Assembly (NCBI GenBank): GCA_937859895.1
Contig: CALMAV010000169.1
Location: 1-5,268 of the forward strand
Source of the DNA: an uncultured Bryobacterales bacterium
GTDB lineage: Bacteria; Acidobacteriota; Terriglobia; Bryobacterales; Bryobacteraceae
Reading direction: 5' to 3'
Length of the DNA stretch: 5,268 bases
The notes below the pieces were generated by a model. The model was given only the letters and a program-made list of their open reading frames with translations. It searched no databases and was not told where the DNA came from. Shown one piece after another: positions 1 to 5,268 of this stretch. Every line of letters starts with the position of its first letter. The stretch's first letter is position 1. The position numbers and the translations under genes are program-made.

Positions 1-1
1 G

Positions 2-454
2 GTCGTAGACTTCCGGCGTATTCCAGCTGGGGTTCCGAAACTCAAAGACGCAGCGCCGATACCGAGGAAGGATGGCGAGGAAAGCAGCCAGACGATCCCA
101 ATCGAGTTCCCAATTGGGTGGCAGCTGAAATAAGATGGGACCGAGTTTGGGCTCGAGCACATCAATCCCTTCGAAGAAACGATTCAATCCATCCTGCGCA
201 TTCCTGAGTTTCTTCATATGGGTCAGGAAGCGGCTGCCTTTGAGGGCAAAGTGGAAGTGGGGTGGAGTGGATTCGCGCCACGCTGCAAGGCTGCTCTCAG
301 CCGGGAGTTGGTAGAACGTATTATTGAGTTCGACCGTATCGAAGTGCTGGATATAGTGCGCCAACATGCGGGCAGCGGGCAGACGCGGAGGATAGAAGTT
401 CCCCACCCAGTGCTTGTAGTGCCAGCCCGATGTTCCAATCCAGATTTTGCCCAC
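2..454 (-). CDS. DUF72 (YecE-like) family protein, N-terminal part, runs off the window
   Basis: This is the first 151 codons of a DUF72-family protein; the usual family length is roughly 230-300 residues, so the C-terminal half lies beyond position 1. Seen in the translation: GTSGWHYKHW at residues 8-16, FYPPRLP at 20-26, VELNNTFYQLP at 41-51, LKGSRFLTH at 71-79, LGPILFQLPP at 104-113 and FEFRNPSW at 137-144. These are the recurrent blocks of the family, which adopts a TIM-barrel-like fold and whose biochemical role is not established. The start is GTG at 454-452: an in-frame TGA sits two codons upstream (460-458) and the GTSGW block begins only a few residues in, so no longer start is possible. 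No well-spaced Shine-Dalgarno is visible. The gene reads in the same direction as the AraC remnant and lies just downstream of it. Family assignment is firm; function is unknown. Confidence 0.93.
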   Translation of the reverse strand, partial: MGKIWIGTSGWHYKHWVGNFYPPRLPAARMLAHYIQHFDTVELNNTFYQLPAESSLAAWRESTPPHFHFALKGSRFLTHMKKLRNAQDGLNRFFEGIDVLEPKLGPILFQLPPNWELDWDRLAAFLAILPRYRRCVFEFRNPSWNTPEVYD

Positions 455-551
455 TCTTCATAGTGACTTTACAGTGCGAGCCGATTGACCCGGGCAGAGT
501 CCCCCTCGCCGGGGAGGAACGGAATCGCGGTCGCGGCTGTGCTTGGCAATA

Positions 552-935
552 GCCCGTCACCCTCTTAAAGGCTGTGCTAAAGGCACTATCGGATTCGTAG
601 CAGAGTGACCGAGCAATGACCGAAAGCGAGTCCCCGGAGCTAACCAATCTGTCTCCGGCCACTAGCATTCGCCAGTGTGTCAGGTACTCCATGGGGGATT
701 TCCCAACCGTCTCTTTGAACTTCACTGCAAAGCCAGTTCGCGACATGCCGGCTCGCTGCGCCAGGGAGTGTAAAATCCATTGATGCGCGGGGTACTGATG
801 CATCGCGGCTATTGCTACGCGCATCCGTCTATCAGCAAGCGCAAACAGCCATTCAACGCCGACTTTGGCTCCATCCACTAAGTGCACCCGCAATGCCTGG
901 ACTAAGAGCAGGGTAGCGAGTTGTTGTGCAACCAA
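552..935 (-). pseudogene. AraC-family transcriptional regulator, 5'-truncated remnant (DNA-binding domain only)
   Basis: The C-terminal AraC/XylS-type double helix-turn-helix domain is preserved. Counting from codon 935, helix-turn-helix 1 lies around residues 54-78 (SLAQRAGMSRTGFAVKF, then the ETVGKSPMEYLTHWRM linker) and helix-turn-helix 2 around 104-128 (LSVIARSLCYESDSAFSTAF). The LVQALRVHL segment at residues 11-19 is what normally joins this domain to an N-terminal cupin-type (AraC_binding/cupin_6) sensor. That sensor, about 170-180 residues, is absent: homology stops at 935, where dehydrogenase sequence begins on the other strand, and only a TTG is available as a start. At the 3' end the open frame continues past the conserved FKRVTG (ending at 552) to a stop at 321, about 134 nt inside the DUF72 gene, which suggests a frameshift that lost the original stop. 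The usual GYES of helix-turn-helix 2 reads CYES here. A free-standing expressed DNA-binding domain cannot be excluded, but a pseudogene is much more likely. Confidence 0.88.
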
Positions 936-936
936 G
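935..936. other. Junction between two 5'-truncated divergent genes (probable deletion scar)
   Basis: Reading leftward from 935 on the minus strand, the codons give genuine AraC-family sequence (LVAQQLATLLLVQALR). Reading rightward from 936 on the plus strand, they give genuine dehydrogenase sequence (VWGGSTSVGSNAIQLA). There is no intervening spacer, although intact genes in this orientation would each have 150 or more further codons plus a promoter region between them. The abutment is directly visible; a deletion of roughly 1 kb as the cause is inferred. I see no insertion-sequence ends or target duplication at the point. Confidence 0.7.
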
Positions 937-1550
937 TATGGGGAGGCTCGACGAGTGTCGGCAGCAACGCCATTCAGCTTGCAGTCGCTGCTGGCTACGA
1001 GGTCATCATAATGGCATCTTCCGCGAACTTCGACTACGTCAAGAAGCTCGGCGCGAGTCAGGGTTTTGAACTACCACAGCAAGACCGTCGTGCAAGAGGT
1101 GATCGGCGACCTGAAGGGTAAGACGATTGCCGGTGCACTTGCCATCGGAGCGACGTCAGCGGAGGCTTGTTTAGAGATCGTCGGTGCGTGCAAGGGCGTA
1201 AGTTCGTCTCCATGGGTACTTTCCCCATCTCTTTCCAGAGACGGAAAGCGGACTCTGGTTTTGGTCTCCAGCCTCTCCAGTCGATCCCCGAGCTTTTGGC
1301 GTTTAACGTTTCGAGAATGTTCAAGTCTTGGATAGACGCATCCCCTCGAACATCATCTTCGGTACCACTCTCATGGACAACGAGGTCGGCCCGATGATCT
1401 ATGTGGAGTTTCTGCCTAAGGCGCTCGCGAAGCCCGTACTTTGCTGCCCCGGAGCCGTATGTCGTTGGAACGGGTCTCGATTCCATACAAGCCGGGTTCC
1501 ACGTCCAAATGGAGGGCATGTCCGCCAAGAACTTGGTTGTGTCTTTGTGA
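936..1550 (+). pseudogene. Zinc-type medium-chain dehydrogenase / enoyl-reductase-like gene, 5'-truncated and multiply frameshifted
   Basis: Stitching three frames gives a recognisable C-terminal ~205 residues of a medium-chain (quinone oxidoreductase/zinc-binding alcohol dehydrogenase-like) protein of about 345 residues. The blocks in order are: VWGGSTSVGSNAIQLA with the GGxxxVG nucleotide-binding loop, then NFDYVKKLGASQ (936-1060); NYHSKTVVQEV, TIAGALAIGATSAEACLEIV, ACKG (1063-1195); KFVSMGTFPISFQ to SRMFKSW (1197-1331); RRIPSNIIFGTTLMDNEVG and YVEFLPKALA (1334-1430); YFAAPEPYVVGTGLDSIQAG to SAKNLVVSL and a TGA (1437-1550). Frame changes fall near 1061 (+1), 1196 (-1), 1332 (-1) and 1434 (+1 or -2). 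The N-terminal GroES-like catalytic domain is missing. The style of the Rossmann segment recalls the ToxD/LovC-like enoyl-reductase subgroup, though substrate cannot be inferred. With four frameshifts and no start region the gene cannot be functional unless the sequence is full of errors, which the clean downstream genes argue against. Confidence 0.9.
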
Positions 1551-1575
1551 TCTTGAATCTTGTGATTTACTTAAG

Positions 1576-1619
1576 TCGCGTTGTCATTCGGGAAGTTCAA
1601 TCGCGTTGAACGAACTCCC
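1576..1619. repeat. Inverted repeat GTTCAA-TCGCG-TTGAAC with nested direct repeat TCGCGTTG
   Basis: A perfect 6-bp inverted repeat (1595-1600 and 1606-1611) flanks a 5-nt loop. An alternative, longer pairing joins GGGAAGTTC (1590-1598) with GAACTCCC (1612-1619) across one bulge. The octamer TCGCGTTG occurs at 1576-1583 and again at 1601-1608. No run of T follows on either strand, so this does not look like an intrinsic terminator. It lies about 40-60 nt upstream of the putative -35 of the following operon, where an operator could sit, but it could equally be chance or debris of the decayed dehydrogenase gene's 3' flank. Confidence 0.35.
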
Positions 1620-1651
1620 CAAAATGTGGCGGCTCTTTCTTACGAGGCTTA

Positions 1652-1679
1652 TTGTTCGAGTCCGAATTCCTGAGATAAT
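1652..1679 (+). promoter_or_regulatory. Putative sigma-70-type promoter giving a leaderless mRNA for the ykgJ-like operon
   Basis: GATAAT (1674-1679) matches the -10 consensus at five of six positions. TTGTTC (1652-1657) keeps the TTG of the -35, with a 16-nt spacer. Start of transcription about 7 nt beyond the -10 would fall at 1686, exactly the A of the ATG of the next gene. There is no Shine-Dalgarno in the few bases before that ATG, which fits a leaderless transcript. The -10 is convincing, the -35 is weak, and the start site is inferred. Confidence 0.5.
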
Positions 1680-1685
1680 TAAGAC

Positions 1686-2189
1686 ATGCTGACCGACCTC
1701 GTGCAGATTGAGCGTCACGGGGAGAAGAACCGTGTCGAGAATGGTAAGTTCCGGGCATGGCTGCGACGGCGTAACTATCCTGAGCAGCGGCTGAAGGCTA
1801 TTGCGCAGGAAGTAGAAGATAAGATCGACTGCACTGCTTGCGCTAACTGCTGCCGCGTTGCGACTACCAAAGTCAACGACCGTGATGTCGAGCGCCTGTC
1901 CAAATTTATTGGCGTTCGGACTCACGAGTTTCTGCGCGATTACACGGTGGAGAGTCCTGAAGAGGGACGTATCCTGCGTCGAAACGAGAATGGCTGCGTG
2001 TTTCTGGAGGGCAATCTCTGCTCGGTGTACGATGCGCGGCCGCAGACGTGCGAACTCTTTCCTCATCTAGTGAAAGGCAACGGCTCCTTCATCAGTCGCA
2101 TGTGGGACATGCCGGACCGGGCTGTGTATTGCCCTATTGTGTACAACTCGTTGCAGTTGTTTAAGGCGGCCACCGGATTTCAGAAGTGA
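1686..2189 (+). CDS. YkgJ-family cysteine-cluster protein (probable metal/Fe-S-binding)
   Basis: This 167-residue protein carries the cysteine pattern of the YkgJ/CxxCxxCC family (putative zinc- or iron-chelating domain). C49, C52, C55 and C56 form the CTACANCC motif; then come C104 in ENGCVFL, C112 in GNLCSVYDARPQTC, C122 before ELFPHL, and C149 in AVYCP. The GCVFL...C.VY..RP..C..FP signature is typical of the family, whose members are thought to bind a metal or Fe-S centre but whose substrate is generally unknown. There is no signal peptide or membrane segment, so a cytoplasmic location is expected. The ATG at 1686 is chosen because the MLTDLVQI opening resembles acidobacterial relatives as I remember them; it lacks a Shine-Dalgarno and sits right at the predicted transcription start. 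The stop overlaps the GTG of rmuC by 4 nt, making this the likely first gene of the operon. Specific function is not assignable. Confidence 0.92.
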   Translation: MLTDLVQIERHGEKNRVENGKFRAWLRRRNYPEQRLKAIAQEVEDKIDCTACANCCRVATTKVNDRDVERLSKFIGVRTHEFLRDYTVESPEEGRILRRNENGCVFLEGNLCSVYDARPQTCELFPHLVKGNGSFISRMWDMPDRAVYCPIVYNSLQLFKAATGFQK

Positions 2190-3469
2190 TTGTTGCGGTT
2201 GTTTTTTGCCTGCTTGTTCTGCTGGTAACCGTAGCATTCGCTGCCTATCAGTGGTCGGAAGCGCGGCGCTGGAAGAGTGAAGCAATGCAAGGCCGGGCGG
2301 GGGAGCAGCATATCCGGACGGAACTGGAAGCGGCGCGGCGGTTCGCCCTGGAAAGTGAAGCGGAAAGCCGGCGCATACAGGATGTAGCCGATGTGCAGAT
2401 CCGGGTGCTGACTGAAACCAAACTTCAGTTAGAAGAGAAGTTTCGCGGGCTCGCCAACGATGCGCTTCACAGTAACAGCCAGTTATTCCTGGATCGCAGC
2501 CGCGATCAGATGCAGCACTTAATTGAACCGGTTCATCAGAGTCTGAAGCGCTTCGAAGAACAGGTGCAAGCCATCGAGAAGTCTCGAGTGGGCGCTTATT
2601 CCGACATCACAGCGCAGGTACAGACACTCACTCACTTACAGGAGCGGGTTCGCCTCTCTACTGAACAACTGAAGACAGCGCTGCGTTCGCCTACTCAGCG
2701 CGGACGTTGGGGCGAGATGCAGCTGCGCCGCGTGGTCGAACTGGCCGGCATGTTGGAATACTGCGATTTCGCCGAGCAGAAAACCCTATTTGGCGAGACC
2801 AATCTGCGCCCGGACTTGACCGTTCGACTGCCGAATCAGTGTCAGGTGATTGTGGATGCTAAAGTCTCGCTGGAAGCTTACTTAAGAGCCGTTGAGTGCC
2901 ACGACGACGGTGAACGCGCAAAGCTGCTGGCTGACCATGCGCGCCAGGTTCGCACCCACGTCAAGAGCCTTGGCGAGAAGGCTTACTGGGAGCGGCTACA
3001 GCCCTGCTCTCCCGAGTTCGTGATTGCCTTTTTGCCACTAGAATCGCTTTTTAGCGCAGCCTTGGAGGCCGACCCCACGCTGCTCGATTTCGGGGTGGAA
3101 AAGAAGGTTTTGCTGGCGACGCCTCTGACGCTCATCTCTCTACTGCTGACCATCTCGCACGGCTGGCGACAGCAGGCGCTCGCTGAAAACGTAGATAAGA
3201 TTCGAGAGACCGGGCTGGAGCTCTACAAGCGTTTAAGCACGATGCACGGGCACTTTTCGAAACTGGGCGATGCAATCGAAAAGACCGTGACCACTTACAA
3301 CGACACGGTCGGTTCGTTGGAGAAGAACGTCTTGTCCTCCGCGCGGAAATTTCAAGAGCTGCGGCCCGCGATGGCGGAAGTGCTACCGGGGAGCGAACCT
3401 GTCGAAGGCAGTACGAGACGTCTCGACGCATCCAAGTGGCGGCTGCTTGAAGCGGCTGACGGCAACTGA
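2186..3469 (+). CDS. rmuC: DNA recombination protein RmuC
   Basis: RmuC homologue of 427 residues, close to the family's usual size. A hydrophobic N-terminal segment (about residues 2-20) suggests a single membrane anchor, followed by a long charged, heptad-like coiled-coil region (about 25-165). The conserved core then follows: LRSPTQRGRWGE at 166-177, RPDLTVRLP at 208-216, VIVDAK at 221-226, FLPLES at 282-287 and the hydrophobic ATPLTLISLLLTI at 311-323. The PD...DAK arrangement is the basis on which the family is regarded as PD-(D/E)XK nuclease-like. In E. coli, rmuC limits inversions between short inverted repeats; the molecular reaction is not settled. The GTG start (2186-2188) shares bases with the TGA of the upstream gene (GTGA), there is no strong Shine-Dalgarno, and coupled translation is likely. 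The hydrophobic stretch begins at residue 2, which supports this start. Confidence 0.96.
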   Translation: MIVAVVFCLLVLLVTVAFAAYQWSEARRWKSEAMQGRAGEQHIRTELEAARRFALESEAESRRIQDVADVQIRVLTETKLQLEEKFRGLANDALHSNSQLFLDRSRDQMQHLIEPVHQSLKRFEEQVQAIEKSRVGAYSDITAQVQTLTHLQERVRLSTEQLKTALRSPTQRGRWGEMQLRRVVELAGMLEYCDFAEQKTLFGETNLRPDLTVRLPNQCQVIVDAKVSLEAYLRAVECHDDGERAKLLADHARQVRTHVKSLGEKAYWERLQPCSPEFVIAFLPLESLFSAALEADPTLLDFGVEKKVLLATPLTLISLLLTISHGWRQQALAENVDKIRETGLELYKRLSTMHGHFSKLGDAIEKTVTTYNDTVGSLEKNVLSSARKFQELRPAMAEVLPGSEPVEGSTRRLDASKWRLLEAADGN

Positions 3470-3495
3470 CCGTGCTCCGCTTAAAATAGAGAAGC

Positions 3496-4506
3496 ATGCC
3501 GGAGTTCCCTGCACAATATTCGGTCGGCCCGATCCCGATCGCGCCCGCTACGGTGCTGGCGCCCATGGCAGGCGTTACCGATACTGTCTTTCGACGGCTG
3601 ATCCGGAATCAGGGTGGCTGCGGATTGCTCATGACCGAGTTCACCAGCTCGCACGGCGTTATCAGTAACGCTGCCGTTCGGCCGAACACCCGCACATTTC
3701 GCTATCTTTACTTCCAGGAAGAAGAACATCCGATCACTTGCCAGCTCTTCGGCTCCGATCCGAAGGTGATGGCCGAGGCCGCGCGAGTCTGCGAGGATCG
3801 TGGCTTCGATATTGTCGACATCAACTTCGGCTGCCCCGTGAACAAGGTTGTCAAATGTAACGGTGGCTCTGGCCTGCTACGCGATCTGCCACTTGTCGAA
3901 GCAATTCTGCGTGAAGTCAAGGCAGCCATCAGCATTCCCTTAACGTGCAAGTTTCGAGCGGGCTGGAGTGATCAAAGTCTGGTTGCGGTACAGATGGGAA
4001 AGCTGGCTGAAGATTGCGGTTTGTCGGCAGTGGCTCTGCATCCCCGCACTCGCGAGCAAGGCTATAGCGGGCGCGCCGACTGGACGCGCATTGCTGAAGT
4101 GAAAGCAGCCGTGAAGATTCCGGTAATCGGTAATGGCGATATCGAAACGCCGGAAGATGCCGTGCGCATGGTTCGGGAAACGGGATGCGATGCGGTGATG
4201 ATTGGGCGTGCCGCCTCCTACAATCCGTGGATCTTTCGCCAACTGGCTGAGTATGTAGCAACCGGTTCCTACGTCGTGCCGCCGGAGCGTGATCGTTACC
4301 GAATGATGAAGGTTTACTACCTAATGCTGCAGGACTATGGCGCAGCCGATGCTGTTGGCCGCATGAAGCAGTTTGCCACTTACTTTACTCATGGAGTGCG
4401 TAACGGCTCGAAGCTCCGTACAGACGTCTACCGTGCTACCAGCGTAGGCCAGATCTTGGAAACGGTGGACCAGTTCTTCAGCGGAGAGCTGGCAGAAGTC
4501 GCTTGA
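3496..4506 (+). CDS. dusB: tRNA-dihydrouridine synthase, DusB type
   Basis: FMN- and NADPH-dependent enzyme that reduces specific uridines in the tRNA D-loop to dihydrouridine. The 336-residue length is typical. Visible landmarks along the TIM barrel: VLAPMAGVTD at 20-29 (FMN site), TCQLFGSDP at 81-89, DINFGCPVNKVV at 108-119 with the catalytic cysteine C113, LTCKFRAGW at 149-157 (FMN/substrate lysine and arginine), HPRTREQGYSGRADW at 182-196, PVIGNGDI at 209-216 and MIGRAASYNPWIF at 235-247 (phosphate-binding loop). The C-terminal helical domain follows, from about residue 265. The ATG at 3496 lies 26 nt after rmuC and is preceded by a weak purine stretch (GAGAAG) too close to act as an ideal ribosome binding site. 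The GCPVNKVV and NPWIF signatures favour DusB over DusA or DusC. The TGA overlaps the TTG start of rnhA. Confidence 0.95.
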   Translation: MPEFPAQYSVGPIPIAPATVLAPMAGVTDTVFRRLIRNQGGCGLLMTEFTSSHGVISNAAVRPNTRTFRYLYFQEEEHPITCQLFGSDPKVMAEAARVCEDRGFDIVDINFGCPVNKVVKCNGGSGLLRDLPLVEAILREVKAAISIPLTCKFRAGWSDQSLVAVQMGKLAEDCGLSAVALHPRTREQGYSGRADWTRIAEVKAAVKIPVIGNGDIETPEDAVRMVRETGCDAVMIGRAASYNPWIFRQLAEYVATGSYVVPPERDRYRMMKVYYLMLQDYGAADAVGRMKQFATYFTHGVRNGSKLRTDVYRATSVGQILETVDQFFSGELAEVA

Positions 4507-4964
4507 AGCAAGTCCAGCTGATTACCGACGGTGCGTGCCTGGGCAATCCCGGCAAAGGCGGGTGGGCCTGCATCCTGCGCTTCGGTGAATTTAAGCGGGA
4601 GATGTTTGGGTTCGAATCGCAAACGACCAACAATCGCATGGAATTAACTGCGGCGATCGAAGGCTTGAAGCGGCTGAAGGAAAGCTGCGCAGTCGAAATT
4701 GTCACCGATTCCGAGTACGTCAAGAATGGCATTACGACATGGATTCACGGCTGGAAGAAGAATGGCTGGCGGCGGGCCGACAAGAAGCCGGTGGTCAACC
4801 AGGATCTTTGGATAGAACTCGACCGGCTCGTAGCGACCCATAAAGCCCAGTGGACCTGGACTAAGGGTCATGCGTCCCATGCCGATAATAATCGTTGTGA
4901 TGAACTGGCCACGGAGGCAGCGCGCAATCAGATCACCAGCGAGGTGGGGCAGAGTAAGGCATGA
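4503..4964 (+). CDS. rnhA: Ribonuclease HI
   Basis: Endonuclease that cleaves the RNA strand of RNA-DNA hybrids, removing R-loops and primers. The protein is 153 residues against 155 in E. coli, and the alignment is nearly gap-free. The catalytic carboxylates are all present one position earlier than in E. coli: D9 in ITDGAC, E47 in NNRMEL, D69 in VTDSEY and D133 in NRCDELA. The flexible-loop histidine is H123 in KGHASH. The basic substrate-binding region (residues about 80-95, WIHGWKKNGWRRADKK) is intact. The start is an unusual TTG at 4503 that shares bases with the dusB stop (TTGA); it places the first strand (MKQVQLITDG) exactly where the family begins, and no ATG or GTG is available upstream in this frame. 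The low-efficiency start implies expression coupled to dusB. The stop overlaps the nadD start by 4 nt. Confidence 0.97.
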   Translation: MKQVQLITDGACLGNPGKGGWACILRFGEFKREMFGFESQTTNNRMELTAAIEGLKRLKESCAVEIVTDSEYVKNGITTWIHGWKKNGWRRADKKPVVNQDLWIELDRLVATHKAQWTWTKGHASHADNNRCDELATEAARNQITSEVGQSKA

Positions 4965-5268
4965 AGGAGGGCCGGCGGATCTGCCTGTTTGGCGGCACGT
5001 TCGATCCGATTCATAAGGCTCATTTGCAGATCGCCGAGGAAGCTCAGAAGCGCTTCGACCTTCAGCAAATTGTGTTAGTCCCCGCGGCCAATCCTCCGCA
5101 CAAAGACTCAGGAGGCCTGGCCCAATACGAAGACCGATTTGCGATGGTCCAGTTGGCGTGCGTACCGTATCCGGCGTTCCTCCCCTCTCGGTTGGAAGAA
5201 GGCAAAGAGCGCAGCTATACGGTGGACACGCTGGAGGCGATGCGAGAGCAGATGCCCGAGGCAGAACT
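4961..5268 (+). CDS. nadD: Nicotinate-nucleotide adenylyltransferase, N-terminal part, runs off the window
   Basis: NadD transfers AMP from ATP to nicotinate mononucleotide to give deamido-NAD, a late step of NAD synthesis in the cytoplasm. About 102 codons are present, half of the usual ~190-220 residues. Visible: LFGGTFDPIHKAHL at about residues 9-22, the nucleotidyltransferase signature with the HxxH pair (HKAH, where the family more often has HxGH); VPAANPPHK at about 43-51, the substrate-binding motif; YEDRFAMVQLA at about 59-69; and SYTVDTLEAM at about 90-99. The ATG at 4961 overlaps the rnhA TGA (ATGA). A strong GGAGGG lies just inside the coding region with no usable start at the right distance after it, so the ATG is retained. 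It is the fifth gene of the apparent operon, which continues beyond the window. Confidence 0.96.
   Translation, partial: MKEGRRICLFGGTFDPIHKAHLQIAEEAQKRFDLQQIVLVPAANPPHKDSGGLAQYEDRFAMVQLACVPYPAFLPSRLEEGKERSYTVDTLEAMREQMPEAE

Noticed and set aside
218..463. Open plus-strand frame of 81 codons antisense to the DUF72 gene
   Set aside because: The minus strand of the same bases carries all the DUF72 motifs; the plus-strand translation shows no recognisable domain.
1058..1528. Open minus-strand frame of 156 codons across the dehydrogenase remnant
   Set aside because: The plus strand carries recognisable dehydrogenase blocks in stitched frames; the antisense frame is a by-product of codon composition.
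1590..1625. Intrinsic terminator after the dehydrogenase remnant
   Set aside because: The hairpin is short and not followed by a T run on either strand.
1584..2066. Open minus-strand frame of 160 codons
   Set aside because: It lies antisense to the YkgJ-like gene, whose cysteine motifs are clear on the plus strand; the antisense product has no recognisable features.
3456..3495. Possible promoter before dusB (TAAAAT at 3482-3487)
   Set aside because: The -10-like hexamer is good, but no -35 lies at 15-19 nt; the best match, CTGACG, is 20 nt away. The short gap also fits simple operon read-through.
4966..4971. Strong GGAGGG Shine-Dalgarno-like sequence just inside nadD
   Set aside because: No ATG, GTG or TTG follows at a suitable distance before the conserved GGTFDP motif, so it does not define an alternative start.
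1..5268. CRISPR array, tRNA, insertion sequence, prophage or defence-system genes
   Set aside because: No regularly spaced repeats, cloverleaf-like segments, transposase or integrase motifs, or terminal inverted repeats were seen. The window is decayed metabolic genes plus core housekeeping genes.

Overview
The window looks like a chromosomal piece of an acidobacterium, probably Terriglobia (Koribacter or Sulfotelmatobacter type). This is inferred from the moderately high GC content, the protein flavour of the RNase HI, DusB and NadD, and the gene order dusB-rnhA-nadD. It is a recollection-based judgement, not a database result.

Left third (1-1550): a decayed, non-operonic region. On the minus strand, 2-454 is the N-terminal part of a DUF72/YecE-family protein that runs off the window. 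Next to it, also on the minus strand, is the C-terminal DNA-binding half of an AraC-type regulator (552-935) whose sensor half is missing. Directly abutting it, on the plus strand, is the C-terminal ~60% of a zinc-type medium-chain dehydrogenase/enoyl-reductase-like gene (936-1550) that carries about four frameshifts. The two remnants stand head to head and both lack their 5' halves at the same point (935/936). The simplest reading is one deletion that removed a divergent promoter region plus both gene starts, followed by further decay.

Spacer (1551-1685): a short inverted repeat, an 8-bp direct repeat, and a good -10 element placed so that transcription would begin at or next to the ATG of the next gene.

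Right two thirds (1686-5268): a compact plus-strand block of housekeeping genes: a YkgJ-family cysteine-cluster protein, rmuC (recombination-limiting, nuclease-like coiled-coil protein), dusB (tRNA dihydrouridine synthase), rnhA (RNase HI) and the 5' part of nadD (NAD biosynthesis). Three of the four junctions are 4-nt stop/start overlaps (GTGA, TTGA, ATGA); the fourth is a 26-nt gap. The cluster is therefore probably one transcript with translational coupling. Functionally it mixes nucleic-acid maintenance (RmuC, RNase HI), tRNA modification (DusB) and cofactor supply (NadD), which is ordinary for core operons.

I see no CRISPR array, tRNA, rRNA, insertion sequence, transposase or defence system. 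The most noteworthy points are the double-truncated divergent gene pair, the probable leaderless promoter, and the chain of overlapping start codons that uses all three of ATG, GTG and TTG.
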